NCBI GenBank assembly: GCA_017991675.1
Contig: JAGOQB010000014.1
Coordinates: forward strand, 1 to 62,966
Direction: 5' to 3'
Length of the DNA: 62,966 nucleotides
DNA from: Phenylobacterium sp.
GTDB taxonomy: Bacteria; Pseudomonadota; Alphaproteobacteria; Caulobacterales; Caulobacteraceae
Shown here in pieces: positions 10,100 to 18,554 of this stretch. The stretch's first letter is position 1, and each line of letters starts with the position of its first letter. The translations under genes and the position numbers were made by a program. The notes beneath the pieces were generated by a model. The model was not told the origin of the DNA and searched no databases. It saw only the letters and a list, made by a program, of their open reading frames with translations.

Positions 10100-10669
10100 A
10101 TGGCCAAGGCGATCTACCAGCGTAACCAGAAGGTCTGGGTCGAGAGCGTCGGCGTCTGGGCGATGATCGAGAAGATCGTGCCGGTCTGGGCCAAGGGCTT
10201 CGACGAGCCGGTGCGGGTCACCTACGACGTCGGCCTGGGCCGGGAATTCCAGGCCCATGAACTGAGGCCCGAGCAAGAAAGCGGCGCCGGAGCGCTGGAT
10301 GCCGGAGCCCCGCCCTGGCGGCTGATGCGCGCCCGCAACAAGTGGCAGACCGAAGAGGACGCCGCCCACCATCCCTATCCGGGCACCTATCCGGTGGTCG
10401 TGACGGATGCGGCCGACTGGGGCGGTTGGCGGGTGCCGGGGGCCGAATACGACCGAGACCCCCACAAGATCGAGTTCCAGGCGCGGCTGATCGCGCGCGC
10501 GCCGCATCTGCTGGCCCTGGCCCGCGAGGTGGTGCGGCTGGTCGACGAGAGCGCCGGCGACGCGCCACCCGAGTTGCAGCGCATCGCCGAGGAGATCGCC
10601 AAGCTGGACCGGCACTTCCGGGAAGCGCCGACGGCGAGCCCTGCTCCCGCCAGGGCGGCCGTGGCCTGA
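10100..10669 (+). CDS. Conserved hypothetical protein, probably Caulobacterales-specific
   Basis: I recognise no characterised family in this 189-residue soluble protein. It has no signal peptide or membrane segment. It starts MAKAIYQRNQKVWVES and is rich in Trp and charged residues in its first two thirds (GVWAMIEKIVPVWAKGF; WRLMRARNKWQTEED; DAADWGGWRVPGAEYDRDP). A helical segment follows (about 130-170), then an Ala/Pro tail. The opening resembles a small beta-barrel fold, which is a guess. ATG at 10100 is preceded by GGAAGG. It is transcribed divergently from the acyl-CoA dehydrogenases. The 215 bases after it hold nothing I can name. Confidence 0.7.
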   Translation: MAKAIYQRNQKVWVESVGVWAMIEKIVPVWAKGFDEPVRVTYDVGLGREFQAHELRPEQESGAGALDAGAPPWRLMRARNKWQTEEDAAHHPYPGTYPVVVTDAADWGGWRVPGAEYDRDPHKIEFQARLIARAPHLLALAREVVRLVDESAGDAPPELQRIAEEIAKLDRHFREAPTASPAPARAAVA

Positions 10670-10884
10670 GCGCGAATCCTCGGGGACAGGCAGCGCGCCA
10701 GGCGGACGGCCTCTGATGGTCGGAAGGCGCCGCGTCCCGGCCCCTTCCGCAAACCCGCAATCGGCCCGGAAGTCCGCGCGTTGCTTGTTCACCATCAGTA
10801 TCACCGCCAGTCGGCGCGCCCCTCAATAGTGCGAATGCCCTATGAACCGCTGAAAGTCGGCCGCGGCGCGCGCCGTTCAGGCGG

Positions 10885-11532
10885 CTAGAACTTGTAGCCG
10901 AACCCGGCCGAGACGACCCACGGGTCGAGCTTCACCTTGCTCTTGAGCGCCCCGCCGTTGATCGAGGCGTCGGTCTCGAAGAACACCTTCTTGACGTCGA
11001 GGTTGGCGCTCCATGGCCCTTGCAGGGCCACATCCACGCCAGCCTGCAGGGCGTAGCCGAAGCCGTCGTCGAGATCGACCGTGAAACCGTTCTCGTCCTC
11101 GCCGCCGTAGAAGATCATGTAGTTGATCCCCGCGCCGACATAGGGGCTGACCTTGGCCTGCGGCGCGAAGTGGTACTGCAGCGACACCACCGGCGGCAGC
11201 ACCCAGGTTTCGTGCACCTTGACGTCCGTGCCCGGGCCGACCGCCTTGACCTCGTGCTGGGTCGTCCCGGCGATGGCTTCAATGGCCAGGTTGTCGGTGA
11301 GGAAATAGGTCAGCCCAAGCGTCGGCATCACATCGTCGCCGACCTTGGTCTTCAGGCCGCTGTCGACGCCGCCGGCGGTCAGGATCGGATCCTCCGCATC
11401 GGTCAGCACGCCGCTGACCCGGGCGTTCAGCATCAGCAGCCCCTTTTCCTTGGGCCGGAAGTCCTGAGCGGCGGCAGGCGCAGCGATGGCGAGGGCGGCG
11501 GCCAGGGCCAGGACGAAACGAACGGTCGTCAT
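10885..11532 (-). CDS. OmpW-family outer-membrane protein
   Basis: The 215-residue protein has a clear signal peptide (MTTVRFVLALAAALAIAAPAAAQ). It forms the eight-stranded OmpW-type barrel: LLMLNARVSGV, the family block PTLGLTYFLTDNLAIEAIAGTT, LPPVVSLQYHF, YVGAGINYMIFY and a terminal GYKF ending in Phe. OmpW proteins form narrow hydrophobic channels in the outer membrane. The frame extends upstream to 11574, but ATG at 11530-11532 has GGGGAT before it and starts the signal peptide directly, so I used it. It is a single gene, divergent from pepN, with no strong promoter motif in the 115-base gap. Confidence 0.9.
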   Translation of the reverse strand: MTTVRFVLALAAALAIAAPAAAQDFRPKEKGLLMLNARVSGVLTDAEDPILTAGGVDSGLKTKVGDDVMPTLGLTYFLTDNLAIEAIAGTTQHEVKAVGPGTDVKVHETWVLPPVVSLQYHFAPQAKVSPYVGAGINYMIFYGGEDENGFTVDLDDGFGYALQAGVDVALQGPWSANLDVKKVFFETDASINGGALKSKVKLDPWVVSAGFGYKF

Positions 11533-11647
11533 AAATATCCCCATAATTTTTGTGACTATTGCCAATGGAGACATCTCGCCGATCCGGCGACCGCGCCTTG
11601 ACCGACCTCAAATCGGCGTACTGGCGAACGGCGCGGGGCGTGGCTAA

Positions 11648-14275
11648 ATGCGGGTCATGCGCACAGACACGCCCCAGGCGATCCGGCTCGCCGACTACAC
11701 CCCGCCCGCCTTCCTCATCGACGAGGTCCGCCTCGACTTCGACCTCGCGCCGAACACGACGCGGGTGAAGGCCCGCCTGAGCATCCGGCGCAACGGCGAG
11801 CATGCAGGTCCGCTGGTGCTGAATGGCGAGCGGCTGAAGCCGATTTCGGTGACGCTGGACGGCCGGGTGCTGGCAGAGGGCGAGCGCGCCATCGACGCCG
11901 AGTTCCTGACCGTGCCGAACGTGCCCGACGCCTTCGTGCTGGAGACCGAGGTCGAGATCGATCCGGAGAACAACAAGGCCCTCGAGGGCCTCTACATGTC
12001 CGGCGGCCGCTTCTGCACCCAGTGCGAGGCCGAGGGCTTCCGCAAGATCACCTGGTATCCGGACCGGCCCGACGTGCTGTCGCGCTTCACCGTGCGCATC
12101 GAGGCCGACCAGGCCTTCCGCCACCTGCTTTCGAACGGCAATCTGCTGGAGGCCGGAGACCTGCCCGGCGGCCGCCACTTCGCCGTCTGGAACGACCCCT
12201 TCCCCAAGCCCGCCTACCTGTTCGCCCTGGTCGGCGGCGAGTTGGACGTGCTGGAGGACAAGCTGGTCACCATGACCGGCCGCACCGTCGACCTGCGCAT
12301 CTTCGTGGACACCGGCATGGCGCCGCGCGCCGCCTACGCCATGGACGCGCTCAAGCGTTCGATGAAGTGGGACGAGGACGCCTTCGGCCGCGAGTACGAC
12401 CTCGACCTGTTCATGATCGTCGCCGTCCGCGACTTCAACTTCGGAGCCATGGAGAACAAGGGGTTGAACATCTTCAACTCCTCGCTGCTGCTGGCCGATC
12501 CGGCGACCGCCACCGACCTCGACTACGAGCGCATCGAGAGCGTCGTGGCGCACGAGTACTTCCACAATTGGACTGGCGACCGGATCACCTGCCGTGACTG
12601 GTTCCAGCTGTGCCTGAAGGAAGGCCTGACCGTCTTCCGCGACCAGAGCTTCTCGGCCGACATGCGCGGCCACGCCGTCCAGCGCATCAAGGACGTCAAG
12701 GCGCTACGCGCGCGCCAGTTCCCCGAGGACCAGGGCCCCCTGGCCCACCCGGTGCGGCCGTCGAGCTACATGAAGATCGACAACTTCTACACCGCGACGA
12801 TCTACGAGAAGGGCGCCGAGGTCATCCGGATGCTCAAGACCCTGATCGGGGCCGAGGCGTTCCGGCAGGGCATGGACCTCTATTTCGAGCGCTGGGACGG
12901 GCACGCCACGACGGTGGAGGAGTTCATCCGCTGCTTCGCCGAGACCAGCGGCCAGGACCTGACCGACTTCTTCGCCTGGTACGAACAGGCCGGCACGCCG
13001 AAGGTGTCGCTGGCGCACCGCTACGACGCGGAGGCCCGGACGCTGACGCTGGAGCTTTCGCAGTCGACGCCGCCGACGCCCGGACAGCCGGACAAGCGGC
13101 CCCTGCCGGTGCCGGTGATCGTCGGCCTGCTCGACGCCGAGGGCCGCACCCTGGCCTTTGAACGCGACGGACAGGCGGTGGACGAGACGCTGGTCGTCCT
13201 CGACGGGGCCGCCAAGAGCGTCACCCTGACCGGGGTCGACGCCGCGCCCGTCGTCTCTGCGCTGCGCGGGTTCTCCTCGCCCGTGACCCTGCGGACCGAC
13301 GCCCGGCCGTCTGACCGCTATGTGCAACTGGCCGGCGATCCAGACCTGTTCAATCGCTGGGAGTCCGGCCAGGAGCTGGCACGCGCCCTGATCATCGCCC
13401 GCGCCCTGGGGGCCCCCGACGAGGTCGGCGAAGAGCGCTTTGCCGAGGCCCTCGGCCGCGCCCTCGCCGACCAGGCTTCGGACCCGGCGTTCAAAGCCCT
13501 GCTGCTGTCGCTGCCGAGCGAGTCCGACCTGGCCCTCGCGATCCAGCCGGCCGACCCGGCCGCCATCCACGCGGCGCGCGAGGCCCTGCGGACGCGGCTA
13601 GCCCTGCACCTGACCGACGACCTGAAGCGGCTGCATATCGGCCTGCAGGAACTGGGCGAGTTCTCGCCGGACGCGGTGAGCGCCGGGCGGCGGGCGTTGC
13701 GCAACGCGGCGCTGGACCTGATGGCCGCCAATCCTCGCGCCGAGATCGGCGAGCTGGCCGACGGCCACTATCGCGCGGCGGCCAATATGACCGACGCGAT
13801 CGGCGGCCTCTCGGCCCTGATGCTGGTGGGCGGCGAACTGTACGAGAGCGCGCTCGCCGACTTCTTCGACCGCTGGAAATCCGAGCCCTTGGTGATCGAC
13901 AAGTGGTTCGCCCTGCAGGCCCGCGATCCGGACGAAACCGCGCTCGGCCGCGTCATGGGACTGACCGCGCACCCGGCCTTCGACCAGAAGAACCCGAACC
14001 GCCTGCGGGCGCTGGTCTCGACCTTCGCCAACTTCAACCCGGCGCGGTTCCATGATCCCAGCGGCGCCGGCTATCGGTTCCTGGCCGATCAGATCCTGGC
14101 CGTCGACGGCTTCAATCCGATGACCGCCGCGCGCCTGGTCGAACCGCTGGGCGGCTGGCGGCGCTACAAGCCCGAGCTCGGCGCGCAGATGAAGGCGCAA
14201 CTGGCGCGGATCGCCGCCACTGAGGGGCTGTCGAAGAACGTCTACGAGCTGGCGAGCAAGGCCCTGGCCGACTAG
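11648..14275 (+). CDS. pepN: Aminopeptidase N, M1 zinc metallopeptidase
   Basis: The 875-residue cytosolic aminopeptidase removes N-terminal residues from peptides. It has the exopeptidase motif GAMENKGLNIFNSS. The zinc site HEYFH begins at about residue 302, with the downstream third ligand in LKEGLTVFRDQ. The C-terminal domain of the proteobacterial PepN type (DUF3458/ARM-like) follows. Length matches E. coli PepN (870). Start is ATG at 11648; a second in-frame ATG at 11657 is possible. It lies directly before pleC on the same strand, as I recall for Caulobacter crescentus, separated by 135 bases that contain the pleC control region. Confidence 0.95.
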   Translation: MRVMRTDTPQAIRLADYTPPAFLIDEVRLDFDLAPNTTRVKARLSIRRNGEHAGPLVLNGERLKPISVTLDGRVLAEGERAIDAEFLTVPNVPDAFVLETEVEIDPENNKALEGLYMSGGRFCTQCEAEGFRKITWYPDRPDVLSRFTVRIEADQAFRHLLSNGNLLEAGDLPGGRHFAVWNDPFPKPAYLFALVGGELDVLEDKLVTMTGRTVDLRIFVDTGMAPRAAYAMDALKRSMKWDEDAFGREYDLDLFMIVAVRDFNFGAMENKGLNIFNSSLLLADPATATDLDYERIESVVAHEYFHNWTGDRITCRDWFQLCLKEGLTVFRDQSFSADMRGHAVQRIKDVKALRARQFPEDQGPLAHPVRPSSYMKIDNFYTATIYEKGAEVIRMLKTLIGAEAFRQGMDLYFERWDGHATTVEEFIRCFAETSGQDLTDFFAWYEQAGTPKVSLAHRYDAEARTLTLELSQSTPPTPGQPDKRPLPVPVIVGLLDAEGRTLAFERDGQAVDETLVVLDGAAKSVTLTGVDAAPVVSALRGFSSPVTLRTDARPSDRYVQLAGDPDLFNRWESGQELARALIIARALGAPDEVGEERFAEALGRALADQASDPAFKALLLSLPSESDLALAIQPADPAAIHAAREALRTRLALHLTDDLKRLHIGLQELGEFSPDAVSAGRRALRNAALDLMAANPRAEIGELADGHYRAAANMTDAIGGLSALMLVGGELYESALADFFDRWKSEPLVIDKWFALQARDPDETALGRVMGLTAHPAFDQKNPNRLRALVSTFANFNPARFHDPSGAGYRFLADQILAVDGFNPMTAARLVEPLGGWRRYKPELGAQMKAQLARIAATEGLSKNVYELASKALAD

Positions 14276-14365
14276 CGGCGGGTTCGCGCCAAGCGGCTCG
14301 GATCGGCGCGCGAAAGCCGGAAGGTCAAGCCAGACGGCCCGTGACGCGACCAGCCCGCTTGCGTA

Positions 14366-14386
14366 GACTCATCGTTAAGGTGAATC
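14366..14386. promoter_or_regulatory. Two GANTC (CcrM) sites before pleC
   Basis: GACTC (14366-14370) and GAATC (14382-14386) lie 25-45 bases upstream of the pleC start. GANTC is the target of the cell-cycle DNA methyltransferase CcrM in this family, and its methylation state can set promoter activity. A single TTAA (14375-14378) sits between them, but no full CtrA box (TTAA-N7-TTAA) is present. Presence of the sites is observed; regulation is inference. Confidence 0.4.
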
Positions 14387-14410
14387 GGCGCGCAGGGGAG
14401 CGGCTAGGCT

Positions 14411-16942
14411 TTGGCGAAACGCGGGGGCAAGGACACGGCCGGGGCTCGGCCCGGCCACCTGCGCGCGCCCGCGCCAGGATCCAGGCTGCTCGCCCACCAG
14501 GGCTTCGTGCGCATCGTCATCCTGTCGACCCTGCTGCTGCTGGCGGTCTACACGGCGGTGGCGGTGGTGCGGATCACCCGCGAACCCCAGGCCCAGACCT
14601 TGGAAAACGCCTCGCTCCCCGGTCGCGCCGAGGCGCTGACGGGACGTGTCGAGACCGAAGGCGCGGCCCTGCGCGGCGGACTGTTGGCCGCCCGCGAAAC
14701 CTTGCAGCGTAAGGCCGATCCGCCCCTGGACGCCGCCGAAACCGGTCTGACCGCCGCGGCTGGAGCGGCCTCCGCCGTCGCCATCCTCGACGACCAGGCG
14801 GTGATCGCCCTGGCGGGCAAGGCGCAAGGCGTCGATTGGCGCGCGCTGTCGAGCGAGATCGAGCGCGGCGGCGATGAGATATGGTTCGGCGGCTCGGCCC
14901 AGGCCTCGCCAGCCCTGGCCGCCTCGATCGAAGCCATGACGCCGAAAGGCCGTATCCGAATCGTTGCGATCGGCGACCCGACGCGGCTGGGCGCGGCGCT
15001 GGCGCCCGATCAGGCGCTGGCCGCCGCCGACGGGCGCATCATCGCCGCCCTGGGCGCGGGCGGATTGTCGCAGGCCCCGGACGTCCGGCGAGGCTTTGGC
15101 GTGTCGGCCGCCGATCTCGGCCGGACCGGCGGCCTGCTGAAGGGCGCCAAGCCCGACGGCGCGCCGGTCAACATCGTCGCCCGGCCGGCGATGGGCGGCG
15201 CGCTGCTGACGATCGTCGCCACGCCCTCGAGCGCGCAGGAAGGCTCGTCGGCGAGCCGCGAGATCGCGTGGCTGACCGCACCGCTGGTGGTCGCCTTCGC
15301 GCTCGGCCTGCTGCTGCTGAACCAGAGCCGTCGCATCGAAAGCGCCCAGCAGGCCTTCATCGATTCCGAACAGCGTTTCCGCCTCGCGGTGGAGGCCGCC
15401 CGCTGCGGGATCTGGGAATGGGACCTGACCACCGACCAGATGTTCATGTCCGACGTGACCGGCGCAATCCTCGGCTGGGGCGGCGGCGGCGTGGTGTCCG
15501 GCCAGGAGGTGCTGGACCGCGTGTCGCCCGACCACCGCGAGCGGGTGCGCCAGGCGCTGTCCACCGCCGCCATGTACGGCGGTTTCGACGTGTCGTTCCG
15601 CGTGCCCTCCTTGCAGGGCGGGCGGCCGATCTGGATCGACGCCCGCGGCCAGGCCTTCGGCCGGCCGGGTCATGACGGCTATTCGCGGATCATCGGCGTG
15701 GCCCTCGACGTCACCGAGGAACGGATGGCCCAGGCCCGCGCCCAGGCCGCCGAAGGGCGCTTGCGCGACGCCATCGAGAGCGTTTCCGAGGCCTTCGTGC
15801 TCTGGGACCGCAACGGGCGGCTACTACTCTGCAACCAGAATTTCCGCAGCGTCTTCTCGCTGGAGCCGCGCCTGCTGAAGCCAGGCGCCCTGCGCGACGA
15901 CGTGAGCCGCTTCGCCCAGCTGGCGATCCAGCAGGAGGGGCCGAGCCCCGACGGTCGCAAGGACGTGCGTGAAGCCCAGCTGGCCGACGGTCGCTGGATC
16001 CAGATCTCGGAACGCCGGACGGCCGAGGGCGGCCTGGTGATGACCGCCGCCGACATCACCGCCATCAAGACCCAGGAGGCGTCCCGCCGCCAGAACGAGG
16101 AGCAGCTGCAGCGCGCGGTCGAGAACCTGGAGCGCAGCCAGGAGCAGCTCTCCGAGCTGGCTCGCAAGTACGAGATGGAGAAGGTTCGCGCCGAAGGGGC
16201 GAACAAGGCCAAGAGCGAGTTCCTGGCCAATATGAGCCACGAGCTGCGCACGCCGCTGAACGCCATCAACGGCTTCTCCGAGATCATGGTCGGCGAGATG
16301 TTCGGCGTCCTCGGCGACCCTCGCTACAAGGGCTATGCGCAGGACATCCTGTCATCGGGCCAGCACCTCCTGGCGCTGATCAACGACATCCTCGACATGT
16401 CGAAGATCGAGGCCGGCAAGATGAACCTGAAGCTCGAGCCGCTGGCGCTCGAGGAGGTGGCCGAGGACGCCGCGCGGCTGGTGCGCAACCGCGCCGAGGC
16501 CGCCGGCCTGACGCTGAGCATCGACTTCCCGCACCTGCCCGAGGTCGAGGCCGACTATCGCGCGGTCAAGCAGGTGCTGCTGAACCTCTTGTCCAACGCC
16601 ATCAAGTTCACCCCCCGCGGCGGCCGCATCACCGTGCGCGCCGAAGGCCGGCGCGACCCGACCGGCGAGAGCATCCGCGTCAGCGTTCAGGACACCGGCA
16701 TCGGCATCGCCCAGGACGACCTGGCGCGCCTCGCCCGCCCGTTCGAGCAGGTCGAAAGCCAGCACTCCAAGACCACCCAGGGCACGGGCCTAGGCCTCGC
16801 CCTGACCAAGTCGCTGGTCGAGATGCACGGCGGCATGCTCGACATGCAGAGCGCTCCGGGCGAAGGCACGATGGTGTCGTTCACCATTCCGCTGCATCAG
16901 AGCGGGGCGGCCCGGCCGGTCGGCGGTTTCGCCGCCGCCTAG
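14411..16942 (+). CDS. pleC: PleC, polar histidine kinase/phosphatase of the DivK pathway
   Basis: This 843-residue membrane kinase has a TM segment near 33-53, a periplasmic domain (about 55-285), a second TM (about 290-308) and PAS regions (about 325-540). A coiled coil then precedes the HisKA and HATPase domains. The H-box MSHELRTPLNAINGFSE places the phospho-histidine exactly at residue 610, as in Caulobacter PleC (842 aa, H610). N (LLNLLSNAIKF), G1 (DTGIGI) and G2 (GTGLGLAL) boxes are intact. PleC dephosphorylates DivK at the flagellated pole and acts as a kinase for PleD and DivK in stalked-cell differentiation. It starts at TTG 14411 behind AGGGGAG. Its neighbour pepN agrees with Caulobacter gene order. 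Confidence 0.93.
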   Translation: MAKRGGKDTAGARPGHLRAPAPGSRLLAHQGFVRIVILSTLLLLAVYTAVAVVRITREPQAQTLENASLPGRAEALTGRVETEGAALRGGLLAARETLQRKADPPLDAAETGLTAAAGAASAVAILDDQAVIALAGKAQGVDWRALSSEIERGGDEIWFGGSAQASPALAASIEAMTPKGRIRIVAIGDPTRLGAALAPDQALAAADGRIIAALGAGGLSQAPDVRRGFGVSAADLGRTGGLLKGAKPDGAPVNIVARPAMGGALLTIVATPSSAQEGSSASREIAWLTAPLVVAFALGLLLLNQSRRIESAQQAFIDSEQRFRLAVEAARCGIWEWDLTTDQMFMSDVTGAILGWGGGGVVSGQEVLDRVSPDHRERVRQALSTAAMYGGFDVSFRVPSLQGGRPIWIDARGQAFGRPGHDGYSRIIGVALDVTEERMAQARAQAAEGRLRDAIESVSEAFVLWDRNGRLLLCNQNFRSVFSLEPRLLKPGALRDDVSRFAQLAIQQEGPSPDGRKDVREAQLADGRWIQISERRTAEGGLVMTAADITAIKTQEASRRQNEEQLQRAVENLERSQEQLSELARKYEMEKVRAEGANKAKSEFLANMSHELRTPLNAINGFSEIMVGEMFGVLGDPRYKGYAQDILSSGQHLLALINDILDMSKIEAGKMNLKLEPLALEEVAEDAARLVRNRAEAAGLTLSIDFPHLPEVEADYRAVKQVLLNLLSNAIKFTPRGGRITVRAEGRRDPTGESIRVSVQDTGIGIAQDDLARLARPFEQVESQHSKTTQGTGLGLALTKSLVEMHGGMLDMQSAPGEGTMVSFTIPLHQSGAARPVGGFAAA

Positions 16943-16972
16943 AGCGAAATCCGATCGGCGGAAATGCTCTAG
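16939..16972. repeat. Palindromic element holding the stop codons of two convergent genes
   Basis: Arms CTAGAGC (16939-16945) and GCTCTAG (16966-16972) are perfectly complementary, with a nested CCGATCGG in the loop. The pleC TAG is at 16940-16942. The stop of the convergent Spy-like gene is at 16969-16971. One short palindrome therefore supplies both stops and probably a bidirectional hairpin. It resembles a dispersed intergenic palindrome (AGAGC...GCTCT) that I remember from alphaproteobacterial genomes; no second copy occurs in this window. Confidence 0.55.
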
Positions 16973-17451
16973 CGGGGCGGGCCCTCCATCGGCGGCCGCG
17001 GCCCACGGGGCCGCTCGGTCAGGCCCCGCGCCAGGACCTTGCGATCCTCCGGCGAAAGCCCGGCCGCAAAATCGATCATGTCGTCTTCGATCTGGCCGCG
17101 AGCGTCGGCTTCCTGGGCGCGGATGGCCGCCAGCCTGCGTTTGGCGGCGGCCGGATCGAAAGGCTCCTGTCCGATCGAACGCCAGGCGTCCATGCGGGCC
17201 CCGCGGGCCGCGCGCATCGCCTCGCGCACCTCCGGGCTCTGATCGCGCAGGGCGCTGCGATAGGCCTGGGCGCGATCGGGCGGCAGGGCGTCGCCGGCCC
17301 GCCACAGCGGCGGATTCTGGTGAATGACCATGCGCGGACGCTCGGCCCGCACCTTCTGGCCGACGACCAGGCCGCCAGCCACGGCCCCGACCAGGAAGAG
17401 ATTCACCGCCAGCGAGGCGAAAAGCACGATCAACAGAGTTTTGCGGCTCAT
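16969..17451 (-). CDS. Membrane-anchored periplasmic Spy/metal-resistance-like protein
   Basis: The 160-residue protein has one N-terminal TM anchor (MSRKTLLIVLFASLAVNLFLVGAVAGGLVVG). A charged, all-helical periplasmic part follows (Arg/Ala/Glu-rich, with LSPEDRKVLARGL), then a Pro-rich tail. This is the heavy-metal sensor/Spy-like family (Metal_resist type), whose members bind unfolded proteins or metal in the periplasm. It is last in an operon with a membrane protein and an ECF sigma factor and follows the former without a gap. In such operons it commonly belongs to the sigma factor's sensory arm. The actual signal cannot be read here. Confidence 0.75.
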   Translation of the reverse strand: MSRKTLLIVLFASLAVNLFLVGAVAGGLVVGQKVRAERPRMVIHQNPPLWRAGDALPPDRAQAYRSALRDQSPEVREAMRAARGARMDAWRSIGQEPFDPAAAKRRLAAIRAQEADARGQIEDDMIDFAAGLSPEDRKVLARGLTERPRGPRPPMEGPPR

Positions 17452-17877
17452 CTATGCGCCCTCCAGCGTCACCAGGCCTGACAGGTCGTCATAGTTGCTG
17501 AGCGTGGCGCTGACCGTGTCGTCCGAGGCCGTCGCCTGGGTGAGGTCGGACAGCATCACGCCGACGACAAGGCCGGCGGCGCAGGCCGCGGCCAGGCCGG
17601 CCCCGACGCCGGCCCGCAGGAACCAGGCGTTCAGCCCCCAGCGACGCCGGGGAGCCGGCGCCGAGGCGACCACCGCCTCGCGCAAGATCGTGGGGACCGC
17701 CAACGGCGCCCAGAGGTCGAGGGCGGCGTCCAGTTCGCCAGCGTCGCCGAGCACGATGCGCGCGAACTCCGGCTCGGCGGCCATCAGCAGGGCGGCGGCG
17801 TCACGCTCGGCGGCCGGCCAGCGGGCGACGTCGCCGCCATAGGCCTGCGCCAGGATCTCGAAACGTTCGTGGGTCAT
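17452..17877 (-). CDS. Single-pass membrane protein, probable anti-sigma factor
   Basis: The 141-residue protein has an N-terminal cytosolic region (MTHERFEILAQAYGGDVARWPAAERDAA), then one TM helix at about 91-111 (GVGAGLAAACAAGLVVGVML) and a short periplasmic end. It sits between the ECF sigma gene (4 bases upstream) and the Spy-like gene (adjacent). Topology and position are those of an anti-sigma factor, with the N-terminus binding sigma. However, I see no zinc-binding HxxxCxxC motif, so it is not a classical ZAS protein. The role is inferred from context. Confidence 0.6.
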   Translation of the reverse strand: MTHERFEILAQAYGGDVARWPAAERDAAALLMAAEPEFARIVLGDAGELDAALDLWAPLAVPTILREAVVASAPAPRRRWGLNAWFLRAGVGAGLAAACAAGLVVGVMLSDLTQATASDDTVSATLSNYDDLSGLVTLEGA

Positions 17878-17881
17878 CCGA

Positions 17882-18424
17882 TCAACCTCCCACCATATCC
17901 GCCAACGCCGCGCGCAAGGCGCGTCTCCCCCGCCCCAATAGGCTTTCCAGGGCCTCGACGCTGACGCCCATCAAGGCCGCCGCCTCGATGTTCGAGAGCT
18001 CCTGGTAGTGACACAGCACAATGGCCTCGCGCTGCCGGTCGGGCAGGCGATGCATGGCCGCCGCGACCCGGTCGCCGACATCCTTGGCCTCCAGGCCACG
18101 GTCCGGGGCCGGCCCCTCGTCGGCCTGCTCCGGCGGGCTCTCGGTGGCCACCTCGCGCCGGCGGCGGAGCCGGTCGTAGCAGAGGTTCAAAGTCACCCGG
18201 TGCAGCCAGGTGTCGAACCGTGCGCCGCCGGGCCGCCAGGTGGGCGCCTGCTTCCATGCCCGCACGAAGGTCTCCTGGGCCACGTCCTCGGCCTCGGCGG
18301 GATCGCCCAGCATGCGGCCGGCCAGGGCGAGCAGCCGCGGCAGCTTGCGGGCGACGAGCGCGCGCACCGCCGCCGGGTCGCCCTCGCCCACCCGCGTCAG
18401 CAGCTCCTCGTCCGGATCGCTCAA
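17882..18424 (-). CDS. ECF-type RNA polymerase sigma factor
   Basis: The 180-residue sigma factor has region 2 (about 14-85; AGRMLGDPAEAEDVAQETFVRAWKQ, then FDTWLHRVTLNLCYDRLRRRR) and region 4 (about 120-175; RLPDRQREAIVLCHYQELSNIEAAALMGVSVEALESLLGRGRRALR). Nothing lies between them but a short acidic linker, the ECF layout. It starts at TTG (18422-18424) with GAGG upstream. It is the first gene of a three-gene operon with a membrane protein and a periplasmic Spy-like protein, which suggests an envelope or metal stress response. Its promoter must lie in 18425-18554; I see no clear match for an autoregulated ECF motif. Confidence 0.9.
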   Translation of the reverse strand: MSDPDEELLTRVGEGDPAAVRALVARKLPRLLALAGRMLGDPAEAEDVAQETFVRAWKQAPTWRPGGARFDTWLHRVTLNLCYDRLRRRREVATESPPEQADEGPAPDRGLEAKDVGDRVAAAMHRLPDRQREAIVLCHYQELSNIEAAALMGVSVEALESLLGRGRRALRAALADMVGG

Positions 18425-18554
18425 ACGTCACCTCGCCTGCGAGGGATGGGAGCCTGCAATGTCGTTCAATCGCCGTCACGGCCTCTGTTCTGGCGCAGGG
18501 GCGTCTCTCACGCCCTGCCGCCTGTTCAACGCGCCGCCCGGCCCGATCCGTCGC

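Noticed and set aside
14282-14313. Hairpin after pepN as a terminator
   Set aside because: Arms of seven bases with a long loop and no T-run; too weak to call.
14276-14410. CtrA box before pleC
   Set aside because: Only a single TTAA is present; the second half at N7 spacing is missing.
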